From NCBI GenBank assembly GCA_903813345.2, contig CAIIXF020000009.1, forward strand, positions 24,714,740 through 24,778,739: 64,000 bases of DNA, read 5' to 3'. This document shows, in pieces, positions 49,010 to 61,100 of the stretch. The stretch is from Owenia fusiformis (Eukaryota > Annelida > Polychaeta > Sabellida > Oweniidae). A program made the translations under genes and the position numbers. The notes beneath the pieces were generated by a model, which was not told the origin of the DNA, searched no databases, and saw only the letters and a list, made by a program, of their open reading frames with translations. Within the stretch, counting starts at the first letter, position 1. Each line of letters opens with the position of its first letter.

Positions 49010-52000
49010 ATGGATAAAATGGAAATGCTACGAATACAATTTAATATCGTTATGACGTTGGTGTTAACGTTTATTGACGAAGGTACGTTAACCTTTCAGG
49101 AATGTTTTTGTATCAGTCCATGTATTCCTCAGAATATGTCAGGTCCGTAGCCAGGGGGTGAGGTCGGGTTCGAGTGAAACCTCCTCCCCGGGTCAATTTT
49201 TTTCCTATATCATGCAGTTTTTCATCATTCTGGGTACTTTTCAAGTGACTTTGGCCATTTTGGGCCCAAGCTCAAAAGTGAACCCCCTGGGATTTTTCAT
49301 AAACTGGATCCCTCTTGGCAAATCCTAGTTACGGGCCTGTATGTGTACATATAATAGCACTTGTTAAACAACTCCGGTCCTCAATTTGGTTTCCTGTTTT
49401 CAACCGACTGGAAAAGAAATTAAGTGTCAATGTTTTTTTTAAATAGAAAAACGGTAAAAATATATATATTGTCTAATGAAGAATAAACAAACCAACCCCG
49501 GATCCGCCATGCCAGTTATAGTTACATTATGATGGGATACACCTCCATAAACATGTAAATGGAATATTTGATGTTTTCTAGCATTAGTAAACAAATAAAA
49601 AAGTGTTGGAAATCTCGGCTGATATTACAAAAACAGTCATGTAATACACTTAAAATCACGTTGCGCAAATGTCAGTTGCAAATGGGGTTAAGAAGAAATG
49701 TTGAATTATTCTCTACAATCTCACTCAAGTTTTTCACGCTTGAATTAGATTAGCATGGAGAAAGAAAGTAACTTTTCATTGAAGTTGCTATATCTTTTGT
49801 AAATAGACAGTTCTGGATAGCCTGAGAAAAATTATGCTTTTCGAATTTGGTTTAGCCTCATCTCACTTGTTAAAGCATAATGCCATGGAAACATTACAAT
49901 TTTATTTTATTGCTCAAATAGATAATAGGTCTTCAGAAGTAAAGGAGCACGTAGGTTATCGCAAACAATTTCAAACGATTCTAACTTGAATTATGAATAT
50001 TTTCTGATCATGAACATATGGGTGTATCTTTTAGATCCATTCATTATCTTCAAGAAAAGTATATATATTGACAATTTAGTTAATCAGACCTAAGTGATAT
50101 TGAAGGGGCAATGGACCAATCAACATACTTTTTCAAAAATGATGACCTAATTTTCACCAAAAATGCAACCTTTTATTGTATTGTTGAATGCATAATTAGA
50201 ATGTGCTTTAAGACATGTTGGATTTCCTAAAATGAAAATTTGATTGCTCCAGGGACTTTAAAGATACTGAATTTGGATGACCAAAATGAACTGAAACCAA
50301 TGGATAGCATGAGATTTTTCAACGGAGAAATAACACGGGGAACGCTTATCTTAAAGCAATTAAGTTTTTCTTTCAAGAACTATTTGATACGTCAAAATAG
50401 AGAATAGTAATGCATTAAACATTGTAAAAAATGATTGCATTTTTGGTGAAAATGGGGTCAACATCTTTGAAAAAGTGTGTTGATGAGTTTGTTTGACTTT
50501 ATTGTTACTGTATATAATTTTTTTGAGATAATGAATTGATTTAAAAGATAAACCTGTCTTCATTGTCAGAAAATAGTCATAGTCCAAGATATAACCTTCT
50601 CACGGGATACTAGAGTATCCGCGTATATTGAGTATGACCGGTTCTAAGCTTACGAGTGTGACCGTATTTCTGTTCCTATAAACAGACGAGGTGAGTACTT
50701 GCTTTTTATGAATACTTTCGAACGTTTTCTTTTTATCCTACTTGGTCAATGAATGATACTTGGTATACTTATAATGCCAGGCATATCACAAGGGGCCTTA
50801 ATCAAGAGAAAACGTATTAATATTAGATTGAAGCCGTAAAATCCTAGTTTCCAGCATCTTTGATCAGTTTTTGTGTAACACAACGCAACTCCGAAGAGGA
50901 TGACACATCTTATGTATAATATATAGCTAGATCTACGAATTAGTCATGAATATTTTAAATAACTTAGCCTGCTCTGTCCAAATATGATACATATTTGAAT
51001 TTTTGAGAATACGAATGTCACTGGTGCCCCATTATTGGAGAATACGATTGTGAAACAATCAGTGGGCCGTGTTAAACTCGTTTCCATGACATTTCACAAG
51101 CGTATCCTCTGGGAAAAGATAAATCCTTCTCTTGCTCACTCTACGGGGGATAATATAAACTGAGATTTGGAGATCTTGTTCAGGTTAGCCATAAAAAGGT
51201 TTGGGATTTGTTTTTTTCTACTGTGATATTAATGATTTGGCTCTAAGGCGAGAAATCTGTACTTTCTGATTGATATTCCATTATGAACAGTTACATTGCT
51301 AAAATAGCTCATGTTTAACATTTTTTTATTACATTACTATTAAATACAGCATAAACTATTCAACAAACACAATTTCAAAAAGGATAATATAGAAGTTAAC
51401 CTTTATTTTCCATTTTTAAGCAGCTGTGCCTCTCATGACTTTCCAAAACAGGTCATATTCGTAGCCTAAGAACCGGTCATACTCAATATACGCGGATACT
51501 CTAGTTACCCGTGCTTCTGAAATTGTTTGCGATAACCTACGTGCTCCTTTCAGGACTAGAGGTCAAAAATCTCTCTAATCTAGGTGAAAGGAGATTTTTC
51601 AAAACATTTTTGATCCTTTTATTGACGTACTTTCTGACGTCATAGAATGTTTTGAAAAATTGACCAAAAATGAGATTTTTCCATAAACTTTTTGCAGGTA
51701 AAGTAACATAGGTTAAAATTGGAAATTTAGTGATCGGAATAATTCTTTCATGATTATTTGAGAATTCTTGTGCAAAATATCGAGTTTCTTTCGGAGAATA
51801 TTGATATTTGTATAGCTTGCTATGAACGGTATTAAACGATGTTCATCTTAGGGCACCGGGCCTATTCCAAGGCAACCAGCTAACCTCCTTGAAACTATAC
51901 CTCTCCGGGGGTTCAATCCAATCTAAAGATTAAGTACATCATGCATATGATACCAATACCAAGGGAGAAGATCAGGAACGTGGTAACTTGCCAAATGGCC

Positions 52001-54020
52001 CCAAGGTTACTTTTTTATTTTAGAATATCAGCCATTGGGACATTTCCCATCAACTCATGACTTATTGGCAACTGAAACTTCAATTTGATCATACTAATGT
52101 AATTTTTGCATTCTCTCGGGTGAATATACAATAGGCCATAATAAGTGCATTTCATTATTTCATTGGAAATTTCAGAGGTCTACCAACTGTAATTAGTTTT
52201 GGAATGCTGGTTTCCCCTTGCAATTAATATATACTTATCCTGGAGTGGCAAGTGTACTATAGATCATTTGCATGTTGTGTTTAAAATTGATACAACCTCC
52301 ATACATGTTGCAAGACCTTACGACTCCATGTAAAATAATATTCCGACATCATTGCTGAATATTTCTTTCGGGGTACCCACTATCAATGTTTTTGTATACG
52401 AATGTATATGTATGCATATTAATTATAATATTAGGAACGTAAAGCAACGTGTTTTGAGAGAAATTGTACGTGAACGTGTATGATAACAGTCATCTGGGGA
52501 TTGGTTCTCCCCTTCTAGTATTTATAACTAGCCCGATTGAATGTAAAGGTACAAGGAATAGTGGGAATAAGGTCACTGGAAACCCGATTGAGAGGAGGGG
52601 ATAGTAATCCCTTCTATATAAAACACGTACGCGTTTGCGTTCTCTTAAAAACGTGGCACTAAACCACCCTATTATAACGAAAGCACAAATATTAAATCGG
52701 TAAAGACCAAGGAGTTATTCCTAAAATAGGAATGGTTAGAACAGGTAAACAAACAAAACCCCACCATCCCTGAAATTAATCGAACACCTCCCCCCCCTGA
52801 ACCAAACCATCATCACAACCCACATCACAAGACATTGACTCACCAGGGACATCATTTGACATAGGTTTTGACTACATGACTTAACTGTCAGGTTGATACC
52901 TCTGACGATATAATTGATTTTCCACCAAAATCGTAAATTATGTACGAGCTATTGCTATGCTAATTGTTTTATGAAAGAAAGGGGGACATAAAGGAATACC
53001 ATGCATGTTTATGATTCTATTAGAAATACTGTTATGTATAGATACAAGAGCAAATTATGTCCAGGGGAAATAATCACAAAACACTTTGTATATAAATGGG
53101 ACAATTGAATTACTTTTTAAATAACGTGGCTCTTATTACCGTTGTACATGAAGCATATATTGTAAATAAGAGGTAAAATTGTTTATTGAACATTACAGTA
53201 TATATAAATGTCTGATTTTGTATGGTTTTTTTTCACGAACTATTTAATTTCCGAATTGATGGATTCTCTTAATGGGTGTACCATTATCTTCTAAATGGAA
53301 TATATGTCGAACATTGCTGACTTTTATTAGTTGTTCATGAAGCTTTTTTTTCTCCAGGGAGAGCTATTGACTGCTTTAGCTGCATGTCTGTCAACAACAG
53401 TTTGGAGGCGTGTGAAGATACATTTGGCCCAACTGGGAGTGTCATTCCATTGTTGAGCAGAGACTGTCTAGTAGGTTATCCGCGATTCAAGGCAACACAC
53501 TGTGTTAAGATAACTGGAACAAACGGTGAGTTTCAAATAGAGAACAATATAACTCCAATAGTTTCACTATCATTTTCGATATTTTCAAAAATCCTTAATC
53601 TCAGCTATGAATAAGATCCAAGATACAGGTCTAACTAGCGGGCTGGTCAAATAACCAATCAAATGAGCTGATAGTGATCGGTTCGATACATCGGATTGTA
53701 CAATAGTACACGTCCTTCCTGCAGAGCACTTCCACATACGATTCATAATAAATGTATTCGATTTTCATCTTATCGGTCTTATTGTTTCAGAGGATGGACA
53801 TTCAATGATATTGCGGACGTGTGTAAAAGACAATTGGGGAAATGGTTGTGGAGATATTCCCTTTCTTGACCAAAAAGACCCAGAATTAAAACATTACGTA
53901 CATGGGTGTGTGACTTCATGCAATACAGACGGATGCAATACAGCTGATAGTCTTCAAAGACGTACCTGGATATTTTGGCTTGCAATGGTATTAGGAACTT
54001 TGATGACAAATATAGGATAA
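49010..54020 (+). CDS. Ly6/uPAR-type three-finger protein, probably GPI anchored
   Basis: Exons 49010-49082, 53358-53525 and 53791-54020 join in phase 1 at both junctions, giving 156 codons plus stop. Exon 1 encodes a signal peptide (FNIVMTLVLTFIDE; starts at 49010, 49019 or 49025 are all in frame). The mature part begins GRAIDCFSC, the usual Ly6 opening, and continues with Cys residues in ACEDTF, RDCLVG and THCVKITG. In exon 3 they lie in RTCVKD, GCGD, GCVTSC and the closing CNTDGCNTA. The end is a hydrophobic tail (WIFWLAMVLGTLM) fitting a GPI-anchor signal. The pattern resembles invertebrate quiver/sleepless-like proteins, which modulate ion channels, but that function is only a family inference. 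Exon 1 is the least certain part; it is supported by phase and signal character. Confidence 0.85.
49140..49339. mobile_element. CAGGCCCGTAGCC-type element (hAT-like MITE), 200 bp
   Basis: The ends are CAGGTCCGTAGCCAGG and the inverse CTAGTTACGGGCCTG. The interior has CATGCAGTTTTTCA, CAAGTGACTTTGGCC and GTGAACCCCC, all shared with the copy at 56193-56408. Ends beginning CAGG suggest hAT, an inference. It lies in Ly6 intron 1. Confidence 0.7.
49941..51550. mobile_element. Composite of nested inverted-repeat elements
   Basis: Outer ends: AAAGGAGCACGTAGGTTATC plus CGCAAACAATTTCA at 49941 and its exact inverse ending at 51550. Inside are two further inverted pairs: 50115-50490 (CACTTTTTCAAAG-like ends with TTTTCACCAAAAATGCA), and 50601-51513 with ~45-bp ends starting CACGGG and containing CTAGAGTATCCGCGTATATT. 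The interior has no plausible ORF. All of it lies in Ly6 intron 1. Confidence 0.75.
50601..51513. mobile_element. Inner terminal-inverted-repeat element, 913 bp
   Basis: About 45 bp at each end are nearly identical reverse complements (CACGGG, CTAGAGTATCCGCG, GAGTATGACCGGTTCT). The body between shows no transposase. It appears to have been inserted just inside the right end of the outer element. Confidence 0.7.
51551..53357 (+). other. Rest of Ly6 intron 1
   Basis: No exon is seen. A TATATAAA box at about 52616 is isolated and not linked to an ORF. The acceptor TTTTCTCCAG precedes 53358. Confidence 0.45.
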
Positions 54021-55115
54021 AACTGATATTGCTCAGGTGTAAACCCTCTGTACGTAGGGTTCCATGACGATTGGTAGAAGGCATTCGTCCTCTTGGAGGC
54101 CTGTGTTTCTGAGGGTGGCCTGCAACATTTTGCTCCACTGATGTGCTTCCAGGGGGTGTTACAGACTGACCGGATCTTATGCATTGGGAGAACTAGTGTC
54201 GTTTTGCAGTTTCCAAGCACCTTGATTAACCAGTTAACCTCGTATTTCTCATTCAAATCATATGTAGAAACACACAAAAATACACTCACTCTTATTGAAT
54301 CTCCGAGTGGCAAGATGTAAAATAAGACATCAAGGAGTAGGTGGAACGAAAGATATATTTTCCATGTACATTCAAGCATTATCTATTTTCTTTATAACGA
54401 ATGGTCCCTAGACCGGATAGTGGGATTCTGCCTCAAGTTGCTTACGCTGGTCCTTATAATTATAAGTACATGCATATAGGGGAGAGTGGTGATGATGTAA
54501 ATGTATAGATCAACGGAGAGGCGCCGCATTTGGCTAGGACCCAAACAAACCAGCAGGTGTTCCTTCAACATATTCCGCTTTACACTTCCCTCCAAAAAGT
54601 TTAGAAACCCCAACATCCCCATTCGGACCGAATGCTATTGCCTGCTTTAACAGGCTTTAACAGGCTATCCAATGGAAAGTCGAGATGCCCAAACTTTTTA
54701 ACGGGAATGTACCTTCATAATTATAAGCCACAGCATTAAAAATGCAGTGTCAATGGGGACTAGAAGTTATAGATTTCCAAACCGTGTTCAATGCTGCTAA
54801 GACTTATTTGAGATAAATACTTTTCGAGTGGCTTTTTTGCTTTAGAAGGGGAAGCTATATCCGTATTCAAGTAAAAATAAATTCATTATACAGTAGAGAA
54901 CCACGGGTAAAAATATAACTAGACATAAGATTATAGTTTTGGGACCCCTCCCCTTGGTTGTATTTGCAGTGCAGACAGTAGACAAATCATTGAGATCGAT
55001 CGGGGGCTTTTAAAAATATCCATTCTTCTTGGAGTCGAATCCAATTTGGCCCATGTTTGACCTTTGAGTTTTTATCATTACTTTCAAAATCTTACATTAC
55101 TTGTAGTGTTCATTT
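54021..55115. other. 3' region of the Ly6 gene and intergenic DNA
   Basis: I see no further exon. Short frames around 54093-54622 have no domain. Confidence 0.45.
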
Positions 55116-55635
55116 TCACACCGGAATAGCCTGACAACGGTAAAGTCAGATACCGTTGTCACAAATAGCGGACATAACCGTGAATTTTCATGAACTGTAT
55201 GTTTAATAGAGAACCTGGACTAAATTCCTTTGGAACAATAATCACTCAAAGTGTATTTATACTTACAGCACAGCTAATAATGTTCTACCATCGAAACAAA
55301 GTCCGTATCTAACCAATCAAAATGAGAGACGGGACAACGGACAAGTTGCATTACCATATGTCGTTGTCTTTGTAAATTATTTCAGATTCCGTTGTCATTG
55401 GCGATATCAAAGACGCTATATATTGTGGCGATCCACGACCCAATTTGATGGAAACTGAGATTTCATATGATACATTATCACAAGAGCTTGATACATGCAC
55501 AGAATTATCGACGATAAAATCCCATTAAATGAGGACCAAGGGATTAGAGTTGAAGCGACGGTTATGTCCGCCATTTGTGGCAACGGTATCTGACTTTACC
55601 GTTGTCAGGCTACTATATCTAGTATTCCGGTGTGA
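55116..55635. mobile_element. 520-bp element with ~60-bp terminal inverted repeats
   Basis: The left end TCACACCGGAATA, then GCCTGACAACGGTAAAGTCA and GATACCGTTGTCAC, is mirrored at the right end by CAACGGTATCTGAC, TTTACCGTTGTCAGGC and TATTCCGGTGTGA. The right end carries a ~12-bp insertion. It has no ORF of note. It looks like a non-autonomous DNA transposon. Confidence 0.8.
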
Positions 55636-55689
55636 TGTTAGGCGTTAAACTATAGGTGCGCGAATATAATAAAAAAACTACAGTATATA

Positions 55690-56060
55690 GCTAAAACATG
55701 TATGACGCACATCATTTTCTTCAGAAAGCATTATATTGTGCATTGAAATCATGATTGCCAGCGTAGTATTTAATACCCCATAAATGTGGGGTTATTTTGA
55801 GTTTTTTTTATATGTAGGACAATGAAACAAATGTCCTACATATAAAAAAAACTCAAAATAACCCCACATTTATGGGTGTAAGTATTTAATAGACATGAGT
55901 ATAATGATTCCCGTTGACACCAATAATGTTCTTAACACAGCTCTGAAGCTGATCGGGTATTTGAAGTAGATTAAGTTGCGCTTGTTTCGTATGCGCGCTA
56001 TATACATACTGCATTGATTCATTGGCTTTGCGTTCACGGTTCCGTTGTGAATGAACACCA
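55690..56060 (+). repeat. Dispersed repeat, copy carrying the hairpin insertion
   Basis: Homologous to 30440-30710, interrupted at 55765-55891 by a 105-bp palindrome and its duplicated target. Confidence 0.65.
55776..55880. mobile_element. 105-bp near-perfect hairpin MITE with target duplication
   Basis: The left arm (CCCATAAATGTGGGGTTATT, then TTGAG, a T run and TATGTAGGACA) and the right arm are exact reverse complements over about 45 bp, with a ~10-base loop. AGTATTTAATA stands immediately on both sides (55765-55775 and 55881-55891); allowing the element to own the terminal TA gives a 9-bp duplication. The related repeat at 30440-30710 lacks the insertion. The perfect arms point to a recent insertion. 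Confidence 0.85.
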
Positions 56061-56192
56061 CAATATTAGTCCGCATTCATGGTTTATAGTTCTTTAAAGT
56101 AAATGCTATATACATGAATAGATGTCTCTGCATACGGTGTCTTTTTTGTAGCTTAAACTCTCAATTCTCTAATAATTACTTAGTACTGTCAG

Positions 56193-56408
56193 CAGGCCCA
56201 TAGCCAGGGGGGGGGTTCGCAGGGTTCGGGCGAACCCCCCCCCCCCCCCCCTGGTCAAAAATTCTTTCAAAATCATGCTGTTTTTGACCATTTTGAGCAC
56301 TTCTCAAGTGATTTTAGCCTAATTTGGGCCAAAATTGTCAAATGTGAACCCCCCCCCTGGAAATTTTTGAAAATTGAACCCCCTTGGCAAATCCTGGCTA
56401 CGGGCCTG
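56193..56408. mobile_element. CAGGCCCGTAGCC-type element (hAT-like MITE), 216 bp
   Basis: The ends are CAGGCCCATAGCCAGG and CCTGGCTACGGGCCTG. The interior is related to 49140-49339 and contains long C and G runs. The flanks share ACTGT on both sides, a possible remnant of an 8-bp duplication. A separate left end of the same family lies at 56439-56530. Confidence 0.75.
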
Positions 56409-56438
56409 ACTGTTTCACTTATACATGTATGTACATCC

Positions 56439-56535
56439 CAGGCCCGTAGCCAGAGGGGGAGCTGGAGGAGCGGAAGCTCCCCCCCCCTGCCCAGAAATTC
56501 TTACAAAATCATGCAGTTTTCCACCATTCTGAGAA
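56439..56535 (+). mobile_element. Broken copy of the CAGGCCCGTAGCC element
   Basis: Begins CAGGCCCGTAGCCAGAGGGG and continues with the family's AATCATGCAGTTTTCCACCA block, then stops without the matching right end. Confidence 0.6.
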
Positions 56536-57314
56536 TTTTTCGCATGAGTTATATATAAGTATTTCAGTAATGTGTTTTGATATATCATGTCATATGATGT
56601 ATTTTCAAGAGGCTGGGAAAGACCTAGTACTACACAGCAATGTATGCTGTATAACCTATAAATTACATGTACAATTCAATTACTTTACTGTACATGTAGT
56701 ATTCATTTTTGGCGCCCGCTTATTTTGATGTTTCACTGAGATGTTTGTAATAAAATGCATCGTACACGAAATGTGAGTTATGTCTTTTTGTAATATATTT
56801 CAACTCCCCATTTCGCTGTTCGCTCTTTGAATCAGAACGTTCGCATATATGGTGCATATATGTACTCAAAAAGGACAAAATTTGATTGGTCAATATTTTT
56901 CAACGATGCATTTCGTGTAGCTATTTGTGAGACCCGAAAGTTCTAAATCAAATTAATTACGCAATTTTGTTTTTACACCCGCAAGCTAAATAAAAAAATG
57001 ACACCATCGGAATTCTTCTTCTTTGTCATTGAATTAATAGTCAGTATACCAGATTTAATCAATAAAAGATTATACAATTAACAACAAAATTCGGAAACGA
57101 GTATGTAAGATTTGCTTTCGAACCACTAAACTTGACCTAGATAATAGCGACGTGTCTTCTTTGGTCAAATGCTCAGTTGTTTGTGGGTTTTCAACGTAAC
57201 TCTATAATGTAATATGAAGATGAGTACTTTTATTCAGTTGTTGCATCGATGTTACAGTTTGTAGTGCGGTAATATTGGCATGAACGTGTTGAAAGTCGAA
57301 TGGAATTGCTTTTT

Positions 57315-57635
57315 CCAATATGGCGACTAGTCACGTGACTTCTTCTCTTCCGGAATATACTCCCATTTTCAATCATTGTTTTCACCCCGTTAGGAGCCAA
57401 TAAAATGAAAAAAAATATATGTTATATAAAGATTATTAAAAGACTAATTGTTTCTGATAGTTTGTTTTCTCCGATCGCATGGAGATTCGATCGAAAATAT
57501 CGCTTGAAAAATGGGTATGAAAATCCCCATGTTAAACCAACGGGGAAAAACAAGGTAGAAAAATTTTGTTCCCCCGCGAACTGCATCATGGGAAATATTT
57601 TGACCTTATAAGGAAAAACTTTCGCGCCATCTTTA
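57315..57635. promoter_or_regulatory. Candidate GFER promoter cluster
   Basis: Within 320 bp lie AATATGGCGAC (YY1-like, 57317), CACGTG (57332), TTCCGGAA (ETS-like, 57348) and TTTCGCGCCATCTTT (E2F-like overlapping a YY1-like site, 57620). Such motifs are typical of housekeeping promoters. The cluster is 0.55-0.9 kb before the GFER ATG and may precede an untranslated or extra first exon. No transcription start can be read directly. Confidence 0.35.
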
Positions 57636-58183
57636 TTAGAGATTCAATACTACCGAATCCGCGATTTTAAGAATAGAAGTAGCATTATCTGTGTGACCGA
57701 TTATAGCACGGTCCCGTTGAGTCCCTAGTTGGAACATGGGCATTTTATAGATTGATGGCCGCCCTCACATAAGCTCAATATATATTGATACCGATTATTG
57801 TACTAACTTTGAATATCACAGTATAGTTATTCTACTTTACCCGTTGACAATATTCGTCTTTAAACTGAGACGTAAGGACGACGAAATGTGCACTTGTTCT
57901 GTGTCCAAACAACGAACATATTGAAATGTAAAATATGGTTGTTCGTAGTTGCAGTGTGTAGAGGAATGTAAATGCAAAACTTAAGTATAAATGAAACTAA
58001 TCCTATTTTTAAAGTTTTACCGAGTACATTGTACACTTTACTTTAAATATTATATTTGAACGTTACTTCCTTAATATTATGTTCAAAGAATGGATAAATA
58101 TGTTGTAAAAAGGATTTAACTAGTGTAGGCGATATTACTAATTCTATATTTTCGTTTATACAGATTGCGCATCTAGCTCAACA

Positions 58184-61100
58184 ATGGCTGCTTCCTCGGA
58201 TGAAAAAGCGTTTTTCAGTGCTGTGCAAATTGGAGAAAAGAAGCCCTGTAGAGCATGTACAGACTTCAAATCTTGGTCTAAATTACAAGGCAAATCCACA
58301 AAATCCACTTCGGAACGTAAGGTAACACTTGTTATTGTGTCTGTTGTTAATGAGATTGATTTGAAATTAGTCTTCAGATATGTAATATTTTTCTGTGTTG
58401 CATCAACTTATTGAAGCTCATTTACCACCAAATGGCAAACAATATCCACGTTTTGATTATCGTATCGCACAATAAGCCATCATCCAACTTCCCCTTCTTT
58501 GCTCTAGACCAACATTTGACTGATCTGCAACATTGACAGATTCGATTGAGAATTCTAAATAATCAGAGACATCTATTCAGAAGGCTATGTTTCATTTTCA
58601 GTATGACAGATACACAGATAGCCTGGCAGAAGTTCCTGATAAGCCACCAGAAGACTGCCCCTTAGACAGGCCACAACTGGGCCGTAATACCTGGTCATTT
58701 CTTCACACTATGGCTGCATACTATCCAGATAAACCATCCACAACTGAACAGAAAGACATGAACAATTTCTTACAACTATTCTCAAAAGTTTTCCCTTGTT
58801 ATGAGTGTGCAGAGGACTTCAAAGAAAAGTAAGATCTATATATTGCAGTAGTAAGAGGGTTGGTGATCCCCCATTGTACAGTACCACTGATTTACCTTCT
58901 TCTAAGGCCACTGTATCGTGGCCTTCCAGTACAGATATATTCCTGCATGAACAACTGGTCATGTCGTAATCATAAAATTTGAAATCATGTGTATGTCTAC
59001 CATTTTTCCACATCACAATTTGAATTGCGAGTTTTGGTCTTATTACCTCACCAAAAATTCCAAAACACACACAAAGTGATCAGTGTATTAGTTCACATCT
59101 TCTGGATTGCTAACTTAGAATTTACAGCCAGTTACTAATGTCAGACGTTAACGACATTTCGTCCAGTTTTCGAACATCGCCATTTTTCTTGGAGCCATTT
59201 TGTTTTAATTTTAGACGAAATCCTGTCGAAATCATGTCATATCTCATCAAGAAGCCAAGCTGGATCCGGTTTGATTAATGATTTATTTATCTGGCGATTT
59301 TTAAAATATTCAATTAATTTATGACACCCCCGCCAGCTTTTTTCAAATAGAGTTCACGTATTCCAGATGGAATCCCCTCTAGCCAAGTATTGGCTAGAGA
59401 CTCGAGTAACCACTGATGACCCTACATGTATCTTAATTGCAAGATGAACCTCTCTATGCTCTCTTTGATTCATTGGCATTTTATATTTTTGATGATTTAT
59501 TGATCAATATTGCTGAGAAACGTATTCACACATAGCGAGGCAAGGTGTGTCCGATTCCAGTTCGGGGCTTAAATCCTTAAGTGAGCAATATATATTATTT
59601 TGGCTATTAAAGGAATATGCTTAGGTCAATTAGTTAATGTGAAGTTAATATACTTGTACTGCACAGATGATAGATAATTGAATATACACTTTATTTACTG
59701 TATGGTTGTTTTTATGTCCCCCTTATGTCCCCACCACATAGTGTGGGGCCATATTGTCGGCCTAGGCGCGTCCGTCTGTCCGTCCGTCTGTCTGTCCGTC
59801 CGTACGTCCGGGAGTTTTCTCCAAAACCGCTGCAGATATCACCTTCAAATTTTCAGGGATAATTTATGAGTGCATACAGATGTGGATGAAAAAAAATTAA
59901 CTCGATACCTACTTCCTGTCGGCCATTTTGAAGTCAAATGCTAAAATCCTTGTCTGCAAACTTTAAGAAAAACGGCTTCACAGTTGCTTTTAAAACTTTA
60001 ACATCTTGTTCAGCTCACTTCATTCTAGATCTGATTAGGTTTTGGACCTGTTAGCTCAGTCATGTCAGCCATTTTGAATGTTTTAAGAAAAGTTAGCGCA
60101 CGATAATACTTTGTATCATATTGAATGGTGTTTTTCAGTTTTCATGCTTTAACTTTTTAGTAGCTTTATAAATAATTTCAGGTGTACTTTGTTGTAAAAG
60201 CTTATGTTATTGTTAACAGTAGGTATATGTGATAATTTTGTAAAAAGATTTCAGCAAAAACTCATAATCACTTTTTTATTGTCGGCCATTTTGGATTTTT
60301 CCGTCCTAAAATCTTGTCTGTAAAGTCTTGTCTACGCGTTTTCAGGTGAACCGTTTGGTAGATCAATTTCAAATTTTCAGGGATGATTCTTAGTATGAGA
60401 ATCTAGATCTGATTAGTTTTTGGGCATTCTTGGTAAATGTCAAGGCAGCCATTTTGGATTTTCCGTCCTAAAATCGTGTCTGTAAAGTCTTGTCTACGCA
60501 TTTTCAGGTGAACCGTTTGGTAGATCAATTTCAAATTTTCAGGGATGATTCTCAGTATGAAAATCTAGATCTGATAATTTTTACGGCATTCTGGATAAAT
60601 GTCAAGGCAGCCATTTTGGATTTTCCGTCTTAAAATCTTGCCCGTAAAGTCTTGTCTACGCGTTTTTAGGTGAACCGTTTGGTAGATCAATTTCAAATTT
60701 TCAGGGATGATTCTTAGTATGAAAATCTAGAACTGATTAGTTTTTGGGCATTCTGGGTAAATGTCAAGGCAGCCATTTTGGATTTTCTGTCCTAAAATCT
60801 TGTCTGTAAAGTCTTGTCTACACATTTCCAGGTGAACTGTTTGGTACATCAATTTTAAATTTTCAGGGATGATTCTTAGTATGAAAATCTAGAACAGATT
60901 AGTTTTTGGCATTCTGGATAAATGTCAAGGCAGCCATTTTGGATTTTCTGTCCTCAAATCTTGTCTGTAACGTCTTGTTTACATGTTTTCTGGTTAACTG
61001 TGTGAGGGATCAATTTCAAATTTTCAGGGGTGGTTCTTAGTATGAAAATCTAGAACTGACTAATTTTTTGTCATTCTTGGTAAATTTTAAGATGGCCATT

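Noticed and set aside
51841-51925. tRNA-like gene around GGGTTCAATCC
   Set aside because: Only a B-box-like phrase is present. No A box or cloverleaf stems could be drawn.
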